Below are positions 23,801 through 34,900 of a stretch of DNA of 64,000 nucleotides, piece after piece. The notes under the pieces are model-generated. The model worked only from the letters and a program-made list of their open reading frames with translations. It was not told where the DNA came from and made no database searches. Origin of the DNA: Thunnus maccoyii (taxonomy: Eukaryota > Chordata > Actinopteri > Scombriformes > Scombridae); assembly GCF_910596095.1 (NCBI RefSeq), contig NC_056546.1, positions 20,860,425 to 20,924,424 of the forward strand. The letters run 5' to 3'. The translations under genes were made by a program, and so were the position numbers. Position 1 is the stretch's first letter; each line of letters begins with the position of its first letter.

Positions 23801-24438
23801 GGTTCCTGTGCCGACTGTGTGTTCTAGTCTGTCTGAGTTTGCAGACATAAAATAAGACAGTGTCACTGATATGTTTGTTTATATGACATGCAAGTTCCTG
23901 TCATCACCAGCGGCAGTGACAACCATATGCCTATTGTGAAATATTACATGAGGAGCATTTTAAAGAATAATGAGAGGAGTATTTCCACTTTATTTTTTGC
24001 TTTAGGTCTGGAGTCTGTTGTAAAAACATCTATTTATGTGTAAATGTGTGCAGATGAATTAGTATATGACGTATAATAGTGTTATGCATCACTTTTTTGT
24101 CACTGACAAATCTTTGAATAGGATTGCCAGGACTTTTAATTGTTAACTGTTAATTAAAAAAAAACATCATGTTTTCCCTTCTGTTTTCTCACCGTGGGCC
24201 TCATCCACTCCACATCTCTAGTTTTTGAGGAATAGGGGGCGAGCTCCTTGAAGCCCAGGGATGGGGGCTCAGCAGGGAAACAGGGGTCTTCAAACAGGCA
24301 GCCCGACTCCACACATTCTTGCTTCAGTGCCTCATAGTCCTGGTTGGCAAATTGCATAGCCTGCTCCTTGGTGCCCATGCCCTCTGCCCGCAGCCGGTTG
24401 GCGTATATGGTTGCAGATATCCCCCCAGCTGGATACAT
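17872..24438 (-). CDS. capn1: Calpain-1-type catalytic (large) subunit
   Basis: Coding exons (minus): 24193-24438, 23464-23533, 22817-22935, 22585-22718, 22277-22445, 22041-22124, 21855-21940, 21672-21746, 20569-20729, 20235-20404, 20095-20106, 19649-19860, 19492-19531, 19295-19360, 18974-19031, 18723-18787, 18514-18582, 18358-18436, 18143-18256, 17988-18046, 17872-17898. The sum is 2115 nt, 704 aa. It is a Ca2+-dependent cytosolic cysteine protease that normally pairs with a small CAPNS subunit. Triad: Cys108 ([12 protein letters not shown]), His265 (KGHAYSV), Asn289 (RNPWGQVEW). The C2-like domain holds [15 protein letters not shown]; penta-EF hands include [12 protein letters not shown] and [12 protein letters not shown]. 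The start [10 protein letters not shown] resembles fish calpain-1. Synteny with mrpl14 and tmem63b also fits CAPN11, so capn1 versus capn11 needs a tree. Confidence 0.95.
18583..18722 (-). other. U12-type (minor spliceosome) intron of the calpain-1-type gene
   Basis: The 140-bp intron between coding exons 16 and 17 begins GTATCCTC on the minus strand. Its branch-site-like TCCCTTGAC has the branch A 15 nt before the splice point, and it ends in CACCAG. Donor and branch fit U12 consensus (RTATCCTT; TTCCTTRAY with one mismatch). Introns at the same codon position in the two other calpains show the same signals. Confidence 0.85.
20095..20106 (-). other. capn1: 12-nt microexon of the calpain-1-type gene
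   Basis: Four codons (Ile-Pro-Glu-Glu) between ttctacag and gtaggc, in phase 0 on both sides. It is too short for ORF detection but is required for the IYE-IPEE-FKG junction. Both other calpains have the same 12-nt exon at this position. Confidence 0.9.
20781..21603. mobile_element. Foldback/MITE-type DNA element with a nested insertion
   Basis: The left arm at about 20781-20855 contains gttcgacat, tttcttgcagagagtta and gatgagaagatcgatatcac. The right arm at about 21538-21603 reads as its reverse complement with substitutions (tagatgagaaaattgatgccactg, tttcttgcc, gtttgac). The interior carries stretches I recognise from palindromic repeats common in fish. Another repeat, sharing 21351-21516 with 23267-23434, appears inserted inside it. 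It lies in the calpain intron between exons 8 and 9. No transposase is visible. Confidence 0.65.
21351..21516. repeat. Interspersed repeat homologous to 23267-23434
   Basis: It shares catattcatagattct, ggatttttcaatgag, tatctgga-like and the closing atgtctgga-gggatctttaa with the element at 23212-23434. It lies inside the foldback element above, implying insertion of one element into another. Its left boundary is unclear. Confidence 0.6.
23031..23205 (+). repeat. Copy 1 of a dispersed fish repeat family
   Basis: It contains aagtatctcaacaattattgg, atagattgccatgaaattt, cactcacatgccatcctcagaatgaattgtaat-like text, and actttgatgatctccttacttttcctctagcaccatca (each block quoted is a fragment). The same order of blocks occurs at about 41225-41455, 52195-52500 and 62190-62830, and in reverse at 27040-27245. 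It lies in an intron of the calpain-1-type gene. Confidence 0.75.
23212..23434. mobile_element. Small MITE-like element with 16-bp terminal inverted repeats
   Basis: The left end TTAAAGTCCCCCTCCA and the right end TGGAGGGGACCTTTAA are inverted copies with one or two mismatches, bounding about 220 bp. There is no coding capacity. TTAA occurs at both outer edges and could be a target duplication or part of the ends; I cannot assign the superfamily. A related copy lies at 21351-21516 in the same gene. Confidence 0.65.
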
Positions 24439-26604
24439 ACTGGCGCAAGATAAAAATATGAAGCTGGGTGGGTATGCACAGTGCTGTCTATTAATAGCAG
24501 CAGGCTGACCAGCGGCACACTCTTGTCTAAGGGCTACACATGCACAGCAACCAGACATAGGGGTGTGTGTAGAAACTAATGTTAAAACCAGTGACAGAGA
24601 ATGATTTGTTTTCTACTGATTGGACTGAATCTGTCTCCCACTAACATTATATTATCTTGTTAGTCTAAAAGTAGCACAAAGCAGAATACTTTGAAACATT
24701 ATTACATTCTACAATTTGTTTTATTTGAGTACTTCCAGGCCAACAAATCCATAAATAAGTAAAAAAATTCAGCCTTTCTCCTCTAAAATGTTATTCCAGG
24801 CATTGGGGAGTAGACTTTGAAACACATTTAGACCTTTATGTTGAGAAATAACAAAGTAGATTTCAACAGTTAACTGAATAAATAAAATGTACACAATGCA
24901 CATAATTTAAAAAAATGTAGATTTTCTTTTTGATCTCTGGTCAAATTTTTCTGTGAGTGGTGAGGGGTGCGTTGGGGGGACTCATGGCCTCAGTATTTTT
25001 TAGGTCCTGGCTATGGCACTGCAAAAGTCAACAACAACGAATCCTGCAAATAATAATAATAATAATTCAAGCCTTATCTCTAATAGCCAACTCAGTTTCC
25101 CTTTCCTTTTTTTTAAGTTTAGTTTCTGGTCAGGACATAGCCTAATGGTGTAATGGTGACATGTAAAATCAAAGTAATGACAAACTTCAGTTAAAAATGG
25201 CCAGCAGGGAAATAATAAACATACAGAAAGCACGTACAGAAGAAAAATGATTACTGAGAAATGTGAGACAGCAGCAGCACACCACCACCTCAAACACAAC
25301 AAACGCAGGAACTACAGAAGAAGTTAGAAATATGATACCTTGGCTGTATAGGCAGGCTGAGAGGAAGAATGAGACAAAAAAAGGAGAGAAAAGTACAGTC
25401 ACTTATGTTTTGGCACTAGTACAAGTAAAGTGACTTTTCTTTACAATAATATGCATTAGAGTTACAGAAGCTTGTGCAGGCTAAAGCAGGCACTAATGGA
25501 CTTCAGTGCACTTATGTTTATGACTCATTGTGGGTCTTTTTCTCCAAGAAGCACTTACTTCTTTATGCCGGAAAGGTTCACAACAAGTATTCAGTGAGGA
25601 GTGAGTGTGAGGAAAACAGGAGTAAAAAAGAACCAAACATGTGAAGAAGCTGGCTGTTGGATTTAAAATTGAATCAGTGTGCAGAGAAAAAAACTGGGAC
25701 ATGGGATGATCTTTTGTGCTGCTCCAACCACTCAGAGGGAATCCTAATGAGCAAAGTTCATTAAACAGTCCATGCAAAACTTGGACAGAGCTACAGTGTG
25801 GTAAGACTGTGAAATTCATGAGATAAATGGCTGAGTTAGAAGGGGGAAAATGGATGTGGTGTTGAGCAAAATAGCCATTGCTTTTGATAGAAACAAACCT
25901 TCAGGCAAAGACATTGTTTACAGGGCCAGCCCCCCCACCCTGAGGCCCCATATGACTGTAGAGTCTGCAGGAATGTCCCTCTAGTCTGTCAAACAAGCCA
26001 AAGAGAAGCTACTACTGGCTAATGACCAAAAGGATATCTCTTTTTTCTCCCTGTCTATGGGCAGTGAAAAGCTGATCCATGCAGTCCTGTGGTGATGATG
26101 TCATCTATAGGACCTCAACCTCAACAAAACACTAAAACAACCAACAGCCTCTCTGTCAAAATACTACACAGGAGCCACTGTTGGCTCTCAAAAGGCACAG
26201 ATAATGCTTCATATGCTGTAGGCTGGCTTCTTTATGAATTCATAGGCTTGTTCCTATCAAAAAGTCACAGTATGTATGTCAGTCATGTAATACAGGCAGC
26301 ACCTGTTCAGACATAGGCCTGTCTTTTTATGGCCTGCTGTCTGCTTCAAAGATTTCTAACAACAATGGATCGTTTTCACAACACAATCGCATTCATTCAA
26401 CACTAGATGTCAAAACTGGATTAAATCCGTGTGCCTGAAAGTGACAGCTGTTCTATTGACTATTATAAATGACAACATGCAGTATATTACATCAATCAAA
26501 CCGCACGGTGGCCAACACCTACAATAAACCAAGACGCACCGTCACTCACAAGATGGTTCAATTAACATATTAACATATCAAATTAAATAAACAACTACAC
26601 TCAC

Positions 26605-26800
26605 CAACGCTTTACAGGCAATTTGCGGTTTCTTCAACTTGACTCGGATAGTGATAATCGTGTAAATCTGGGAAAGGGGGATGTGGTTTGTTGGTAGCCC
26701 GGAGGAGCAAGTCCAGCCCTCTCCGCTATACAAACACTGCAGGGAAGACCAGCCCCTACAGGAGGAGGGGCCACACCGCACGCTCGGCTCCACAGTGCCG
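26605..26800 (-). other. 5' untranslated exon of the calpain-1-type gene (5' end approximate)
   Basis: A minus-strand donor GCGTTG|gtgagtgt ends at 26605. The acceptor for the start-codon exon is at 24441-24440, one base before the ATG. The segment is more G+C-rich than its surroundings and lies at the upstream edge of the gene. Exon extent and transcription start are inferred. Confidence 0.5.
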
Positions 26801-27039
26801 CTAGAGGTGCCAAGGTAATGTGGGTAACATACAATTCATTCAAATCAAATAAAATACATGCTATCCTGACTAAAAAAAAATGACTGAACCCTCCCCAAAA
26901 CCCATCTAAAATTAAAGAGTAAGTGACACTTCTTTAGCCCACCATAGCCATATCATTCAGCTCAATTCAATTCAATACAATTTTATTTATCCCTGCAAGA
27001 ACAATTGTATGCAGCAGCTCCCATCCAGGTCAACAAATT

Positions 27040-27245
27040 CACCAAAGTCATTAGGATTCATCCTCTGGGCACCATAGATATCTGTGCCAAATTTAATGGA
27101 AATAGACATTGGAGACATTGGACTAAAAAACAAAAATGTCACATTCATGAAGCACTATAGGAAAAGTCAGTGGATCATCAAAATCAGTAGGATTCATCCT
27201 CTGGAAACTATGAATGTGTGTAATTTCCACCCAATAGTAGGACTG
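27040..27245 (-). repeat. Copies of the dispersed fish repeat family, reverse orientation
   Basis: Two sub-copies carry caaagtcattaggattcatc / ctctgggcaccatag and caaaatcagtaggattcatc / ctctggaaactatgaat. Reverse-complemented, these match the tgaatcctaatgacttt-type core of the family seen at 41225-41455 and 52195-52500. They are separated by about 120 bp. Confidence 0.65.
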
Positions 27246-30200
27246 TAGCTCAGAAATACTGTTAATCTAAGATAAAACAATCAAAGGCTTTGTATTCATA
27301 TTTGTATATGTGGAATTGGTAATAGATAAATTAGTTAAAGATATATTAAACATTACATCATACACAACATCACATGCAAGATTGATGTTTGATGTTTAAT
27401 GAAGATGTTTTTTGCAATGTCATATGATAAACTACTGGGATACCACATATATTTTGGTATAAGAAGATTTCATCAAAAACTGTTCACATCAATTTGAATT
27501 TTTCTTATTAATGTGTTATAATGTTTTTACTTAATATTACATAATAGAAGTTTAGTTTAATAGAGTAACTTTTATCTTTTGTCTTGTCTGGTCGAATAAG
27601 CTACCAACAAAAATGTCCTGTGCCTGTCTCAGACACAGCTGTCAAATACTAATGACATGAAATGAAACTGATGAAAGTAAAGCTAATCATTTTGAAGTAC
27701 AGGCTATAATGCATTTAATAAAACAGAAACAAACCTTGTTCCTTAAGCAACAAACAAGACTTAGCTTTAGAAGCATTTTTGTCTACAGTGTTGTGGTAAC
27801 ATTTATTCAACATAAAACATGATCACTATAATGATTAATCATAAGCTCACATATGTTATCATCACCAGGGTGAAATGAAACTGTCATCTGTGTCAACCAT
27901 CTTGATAACCACTACAAACTGAAACAACTGTGGGTCACTTGAGAGATAATGTGCATTAAATGACTGCAAAGATTAAAGGTCACCAGCCACCACATCAGAT
28001 TGAAAGCTGAGGATAAACCAAGATAGCTTCAGATGTTACTGACCTTTATAAGGTTATAATGCAGCCACATAAGTTTATTCACTTAACATTGGAAATGTAT
28101 ACACTATTTATCCATAACAGAGAATTTGATGTATTATTTGTTGAAAAGTTGAATGGGACATATCCTTAAATGGTGTTTGAAATTCAGTTTATAAGTGATT
28201 GAATCAGAAGGAAAGTGAACTCCACTGTAGTCTTTATCTCAGAGTGATTGCAAATGATTACAGTGACTACAACATTTCTCCAAATCCTTATTGTAGTGGA
28301 ACAGCCTGCTGCAATCTAAATCATAGAGAATAACACAAAACAATATGCTCCAGAATGTTATATTTGTAATTGGCCAAGTTAATTAGTCACTTGACCTTAG
28401 TCCAATAGAACATGTGATTCACCAAGTGAAGACACTGAAGACAAAAAGGCCAGAAACAACTAAATCTGGCTAAAGAATACAGGCTACTTGGGGTTTACTT
28501 CAGCCTGTCATTGAGAGGATTTCAACTAAATCTATTTAGCTTTGGAGGCAATATTAAATACTATTCACATTCCTCTCAGCTGTAAGAAGCATTAGAGCCA
28601 TTAGTCTCTTTCAGATTATTGGTTTGCTTTTACAGCCCTCAACTTCACTGTCACCTCTCATTAATGTCTTCCAGACGAGGAAGTTATCTATTTCAGCTAA
28701 AAAGCTCTCACTGTACCCTATTTACCCTGCACCAAACAGGGAACAGACAGAGTTAGCAACTATCTAATGAGCGCAGTGAAATATTATTCGGCTAAAAAGC
28801 CAGAAATTTCCCACAGGACTTAGTGGAGGGCCACACAACCGAAAGGAGAGTGAATAATGGAATTACATGTGGACACTGAATGCTAATGTTGTTCTGTGCC
28901 TGCTAGATGTGTAAAGAGGCAACCGATTTCTAACAGTCACGTTATTAACGGTAGCAGCTAATTTGTCAAATGAGCAAATGTAACGGGGGTCTACCCTCTC
29001 TGACTATCCATACTTCAGTTTAAAACGCCCCTGTTAAGTCTCTTTTATGTCTGATAGTGGCTACAGCCCATAGTCTCTGCACTGTGTTTTAAAGATGGTG
29101 GACTAACGGCTGACTGTTGACTCCAACGAAGATACACTGATTCAACGATGACTTGTTAATTGTTTACAAGCACTTCGGGATCTGAGGGATACAAGCCCGG
29201 TCTCAGTAAAACTATATTCAGTATAAAATAAAACCATAATCAAAGGAAACTTGCAATACTAAAGAATGATTTCTGTAGCCAAGCTAATAACCTTTAAATG
29301 ACAAATTATAGGGCCAGTCTTGACCAGGATTATATTACAAATTACACGAGACACTATTGATACAGATGTCAATATAGTTAGTTAGTAATAAAGTCTCTCT
29401 CAGACAGGCTAAACATCAATATTTACAGGTTTTTATTTATTTATTTTACTTCACACACTCACCTGGGCCTGGTCTGACTTGTCCCCCCTTCATAGCTGCA
29501 TCGTTACTATGGATACTGTTTCTAGTATTAAATATGTAATATAAAATAACAGCATAAAAATATGAAAATAACACAAATATGTACACCTTCCAACTATCAA
29601 ATAAAAGTAAAATTACTGACAAAATGATATTCTACATTACAAGACATAGTAACCATTTAAATTATACATTTAATGTAACATACAAGAGGCATATGTTACA
29701 CAAAGATGAGGTTAGCAAATGTGGTGGCTGAAGCAATGTTGCATTCAGGCAATCATTAGCTTTGACTTTGGCATGCCTCTTGAAATAATGTGGTATGTGA
29801 TGTGTGATGTTATGTGATGTGCATTACAATATGGTGAGTCAGTTAGTAATACAGTAGGAAGATAGGCCGGTTACAAAAGTTTGCAATGGCTTATATGACA
29901 TTACATCTCATTTAATGCTTTCATTAACATATTAATGGCATTGTTGCTGATTAATCACTGACTACAGAGGTGGTTGTGCAGTATGTCAGCAAACTGTCTC
30001 AAAAGATCAATAACCAAGAAAACCAACGAAGTGGTTTTTTTCCGCTTGGCCCACATTTTAGTACAAAGTTACTTGAGCTTGTACAAATAAAACAATGTCT
30101 CATGCAAAATGATTAATTCTCAGTTGGTGACTACCAGTGTAAAAACAGAGGGATATTATTAACACCCATTTGTCATACCATGGTTAAATAAGGCTGTCAG

Positions 30201-30639
30201 CACACATTCGATGGTTTATTACCCACACTTTTTCCAACTTCCCACAGCACACTTTCGAGGAACTGTGGATAACCTCATAATTGTTATCCAAGTGGATACC
30301 CCATGTGTCCATTGTGTGTGGAGGGTTGGCACATAAAAATATGACTCAGGATCATCTAAATCAGCTCTTAAATCAAGAAAAGTTCCAACAATCTGCTGCA
30401 CCAGTGGATTTCTCTGCAGGATGCTTTTGATCATGTTGCTGTGTCCATACAAATTGAATAAGATCAAATAATTAGAGAGTAGAATAGACAAATAGATTAT
30501 TGTAATGCCCTTTTCATGTAAAAACCAACCAAACCCTTTAGCTCATTCAAAACATTCAAACTTTCTGTGTTGAGTTTGCATGTTCTCCCTGTTTGTTTCT
30601 CAGGTCACAAGAGAGCCGTTTACTCCAAATATAATCAAA

Positions 30640-30784
30640 AACTGGCAGTAAACCCTTCAGTGTTAATGCACCAACACTAAATTATTTTAAAAATAAGCTG
30701 AAGACATTTTTATTCAATTTAGCTTTTAATTAGTTTTGTGTGTGTATGTATGTATGTATGTATGTATGTATGTATGTATGTATG

Positions 30785-30833
<49 letters not shown>

Positions 30834-30893
30834 GTAAAGCACTTTGAATTGCTTTTGAATGATATTGTGCTATACAAATAAACCTGAACTTGA
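30640..30893 (+). mobile_element. 3' end of a non-LTR retrotransposon (LINE-like), with embedded microsatellite
   Basis: An aataagctgaagacattttt stretch can be read as a KLKTFLFNLAF-type tail, as at the end of some fish LINE ORF2 proteins. It is followed by a terminal motif of the type TGTAAAGCACTTTGAAT ... GTGCTATACAAATAAAC. A (TATG)n(TATC)n tract (30743-30832) has expanded between the two. The clade cannot be assigned from so short a tail, and no upstream reverse transcriptase was seen. Confidence 0.6.
30743..30832. repeat. (TATG)n(TATC)n compound microsatellite
   Basis: About eleven TATG/GTAT units switch to about eleven TATC units without interruption. The tract is inside the retrotransposon tail at 30640-30893. 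Confidence 0.95.
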
Positions 30894-31595
30894 ACAAACA
30901 CTACACCTGCAGCTCTGGTCTGCAGTTTAAACACTCCTCTATGAGAGACAGTTAAAGGAATTTTCTTTTCTGTTTTTAGTGTCTTTTTCTGTTTTTATTG
31001 TCTAATTGATATCAAACAAGGGTGGCTTCACTAACACTCACTAGCTTTGAATACGTATCCTTATTGACCATCAGTGCTTGTAGTGCTTCTGAAGCTTGTA
31101 CATGAATCATCTTCTGATAAAACAAACAGTGTTGCATGCAACAGTAGCAACATTGGCACATTTAGCTCCTGACTAAACCAGCTGATCAAGCCAGCTGAGT
31201 TTTGACTTTGATGACTGTTTGGCTTGGGATTTGTATTGCTGTATTTAGCTTACGGGATGTACGTACAGAATAAGGATATAAGGACTACGCTCCAAAGCTC
31301 ACTGGCTACAGACAGTCCCCCAGGTTTAATGTTGCAATGTCATTTATATCCCCTTCTTATTCTTTCTCAATTAAACAGCTGTTTCATCACATGCATTTAA
31401 GCTTTCCTTTCACAACTCTCAGCTGTATGATGTATTGCATGTAATCCCTTGGAGACAAACACCTCAACCTCTATGTTATACGTTGTATAGAATGTGCAAT
31501 AATAACCTGTCAGACAAATAAAAATTAAGCAAATAATTTGCTTTCTCTGCTTTTGTAGTAGGAGACAATAAATGTAATTCATTGCCCACCCTGAC

Positions 31596-31622
<27 letters not shown>
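31596..31622. repeat. (CA)n microsatellite
   Basis: A perfect CA dinucleotide tract about 200 bp upstream of the TATA-like box of the first plus-strand calpain. Confidence 0.95.
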
Positions 31623-31627
<5 letters not shown>

Positions 31628-31819
31628 CAAAATGAGGCAATGACAGTGGTGCTTGAAGTTGCCTTTAGGTGTGTCCCTGTTTGTATTTCAGCTGTGGTCA
31701 GAGCCATCTCTTGCAGATTTGCTTAGGGTTGCTTCTGTCTGTTTTGTTTGCCTCACCTGTCCAGTGGAAGCCCCTCCCAGTCGGTGATCCCAGCCTATCA
31801 TCACCTCTCCTGTGGCAGC

Positions 31820-31825
31820 TATAAA
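31820..31825 (+). promoter_or_regulatory. TATA box of the first tandem calpain
   Basis: TATAAA in the context cagcTATAAAGaaag lies 123 bp before the start codon at 31948, which leaves about 95 bp of 5'UTR if transcription starts 25-30 bp downstream. I see no intron between box and ATG. The calpain-1-type gene, by contrast, has a separate untranslated exon. Confidence 0.6.
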
Positions 31826-31947
31826 GAAAGCTGTGACAAAGCCCCGTCTCGATTGTGTTTCAACTCACAAGTCAGCCAGACTCAGCTCACAAAGAGCGAA
31901 ATCCAGTCTCAGCATCTAAGGAGTCTGCACACACTCGAGAGGTGAGG

Positions 31948-34900
31948 ATGACATCCACGGCAGGTCGGCTGGCCCATCAGCAGGAGAGAAAGCAAGGTAT
32001 TGGTACCAACAAGAAGGCTGTGAAGTTTTCCCAGCAGGACTTTGAGACTCTGCGCCAGCAGTGTCTGAAGAGCGGACGCCTGTTTGAGGATGACTGCTTT
32101 CCAGCTGAGTGCAAGTCACTGGGCTACAATGAACTCGGACCATACTCATCCAAGTCCAGGGGTGTTGTTTGGAAGAGGCCAAAGGTAAGATACCACTGAG
32201 AAAAACACGCAGTAATGAGAGAATAAGTAACACTAATCGTACTGTAATATTATACTGTATTATGGTTCAATGAAAAGGTCTTTTATGAGCTTGACAATGA
32301 TTCATCAGTGAGCATTGACTTTTGAGGAAAGCAGAGCTCAGGAATTTGTCCTTTGAGAACAAAAGGAAAATATTTTTGGCTTCCAAATTTCATGCTTTGG
32401 GAGAGAATTGACCAAAATGTGTTGGATCATAGTGATATGATGTGTGAATTATTTTCAAGGCTGTATATTGTTTAGACACAAACTATCATCTCAGCAGTGT
32501 GATACTAGATGATCCATTTCCAGTGATTTATTCATTTTTCTAATTCTCAATCTGAAATAATGACATATATAACTATTTCATCCTGACATCTATCCTGAAA
32601 TCCTTCATAAAACCAGACTCAAATGTTGTTTTAATAGGAGCTGTGTTCTGACCCAAAGTTCATTGATGATGGAGCCACACGGACGGACATTTGCCAAGGA
32701 ACTCTGGGTAAGTGGGGAGAAAGAGAATGGATAAACAAATAGATGGCTCAATGACGTGAAACACAAACATCCCTGTACTAAACGCTCCACCCATTCTACC
32801 ATTAAGCTTGTAAGAAAGATCACTGAGGGGTTTGTTGGTACATGTGGTTTACAGCAATGTTGTGAACATCACATGTTGCCCAATCTCAGAGCATGTAGTC
32901 ATGTACCTGCTCTGACTGTGCAGGTGACTGCTGGCTTCTGGCTGCCATAGCCTCTCTGACTCTAGACAAGCGGATCCTGGCTCGCGTGGTGCCCTCTGGA
33001 CAGAGTTTCACCAAAGATTATGCTGGAATATTTCACTTCCAGGTCAGACAAAGACCTGTTGTGATATAACCACTATAAGCAAAATCATTATACTATTCTT
33101 AAGTATAAATATTGTATTGGTGGGGTTCTTTCTTTCTTTCTTTAGTGTTACAGTACAGTGTTTTTTGTTGTCTTCTCATTTGTGTTCTCTCTCTGTTGTT
33201 CTCAGTTCTGGCAGTTTGGTGAGTGGGTGGATGTGGTGATTGATGACCGCTTGCCCACCAGAGATGGAAAGCTGCTGTTTGTCCACTCAGCGGAGGGCTC
33301 AGAGTTTTGGAGCGCCCTGCTGGAGAAGGCCTATGCTAAGTATAGATTGTTCTTTTCATATTTTTTGCTTCATCAAAATGTTTCTGTATTGTGCTTGACA
33401 CAGTGCTAGGTGAACATGTTCACATCCCTCATTGTCTGACAGAGTGAATGGCTGCTATGAGGCCCTGTCAGGAGGAAACACCATTGAGGGTTTTGAGGAT
33501 TTCACCGGAGGAATCGCAGAAATATACTCCTTGGACAAGGCTCCGCCACAACTCTTCAAAATCATGCGGAGGGCCTTGTCTCTGGGCTCGCTAATGGGCT
33601 GCTCCATCGATGTGAGTCAAATCTTATTTTCATATTAATTTACATGCTGATCTGCGAACAAACACACCAACAGTCACACAGTACTGATGTCATCAGATTG
33701 AAATGTTTATTTGTGCTTTCTGGTGCTTTCAGATCACCAGTGCCTATGAGACAGAGGCAGTTACAGCTCTCAAACTTGTAAAAGGACATGCATACTCAGT
33801 CACTGGTGCAGAAGAGGTATATGCTTTGCCTAAACTGTCAGCAGGTATTAATATAATATAAACTGATTTTTTATTTTATTTTACTGCATGCAAACTACAG
33901 TGTGCTTTCTGCCCCAGGTTCACTTTCAAGGCCAGGTGGTTCAGCTGGTCCGCATCAGGAATCCATGGGGTCAAGTGGAGTGGACAGGGCCTTGGAGTGA
34001 TGGGTAAACAAATCTGATCTGAATCTGTAAACCATCAGCTACCACTGGTTATTTTCAGGATTTTCCTAAAAGCTTGATTGTTTATCATAATTAGATCCAG
34101 TGAATGGAAGTACGTCCAAGGAAATGAAAAATCAAAGTTGAACCATGTGGCTGAAGATGGAGAGTTCTGGTAAATCCACCAACAATTTTACAATACAATT
34201 TTTGATAGTTTGTTAATGCTTTAACAGCACCAGGTCAGTAATCATAAGCTCCTACATCACCAGGCTCAGACTCTCAGACCAAATGATCTGAAGATGATTC
34301 ATGAGAAACATTTTCTTTGTTGAGAAATTGTTTTCCTCTCCTCAGGATGTCCTATTCAGACTTCATCAAGCATTTTTCCACGCTGGAGATCTGTAACTTA
34401 ACCCCAGATACACTCATGAGTGATGACGTGGGCCACTGGAACCACCATCAGTTTGAAGGGATATGGAGGGTCGGCTCCACTGCTGGCGGCTGCCGCAATT
34501 ACCGAGGTAACAGAGAAACCATGTGAAGTGTATGTCTGGGGGAGAAGCTCTGTTACATTACATCACTAACAATACTACACTTTTGTGTGCTCCAGCAACC
34601 TTCCCATCCAACCCTCAGTTTGTGGTGCATCTGGAAGATGTGGATGATGATCCTGTGGACGGGGAGGATGGGTGCACCTTTCTGGTGGGGCTGATGCAAA
34701 AGGATGGACGACGGCAGCGGAGGCTTGACCGCAAACTTGAGACTATTGGCTTTGCCATTTATGAGGTATTGTAGATTATATGACATACCACATAAGATCA
34801 GGACTCTGCATTTGACTCTTTTTATGATGATTTTTAAAAAATCCCTTGTCTGTTGTCTTTTTACAGATCCCAGATCAGGTGAGTATTTGTTCTATTTAAT

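Larger units (their letters stand above)
26840..31800. other. Non-coding interval between divergent calpain genes
   Basis: About 5 kb separates the 5' end of the minus-strand calpain from the promoter of the first plus-strand calpain. It is A+T-rich. Recognisable contents are dispersed-repeat copies (27040-27245), a non-LTR retrotransposon tail with tetranucleotide repeats (about 30640-30893) and a CA repeat (31596-31622). From 27.25 to 30.1 kb I see nothing specific. Shared enhancers for the divergent genes could lie here, but none can be read from sequence. Confidence 0.6.
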
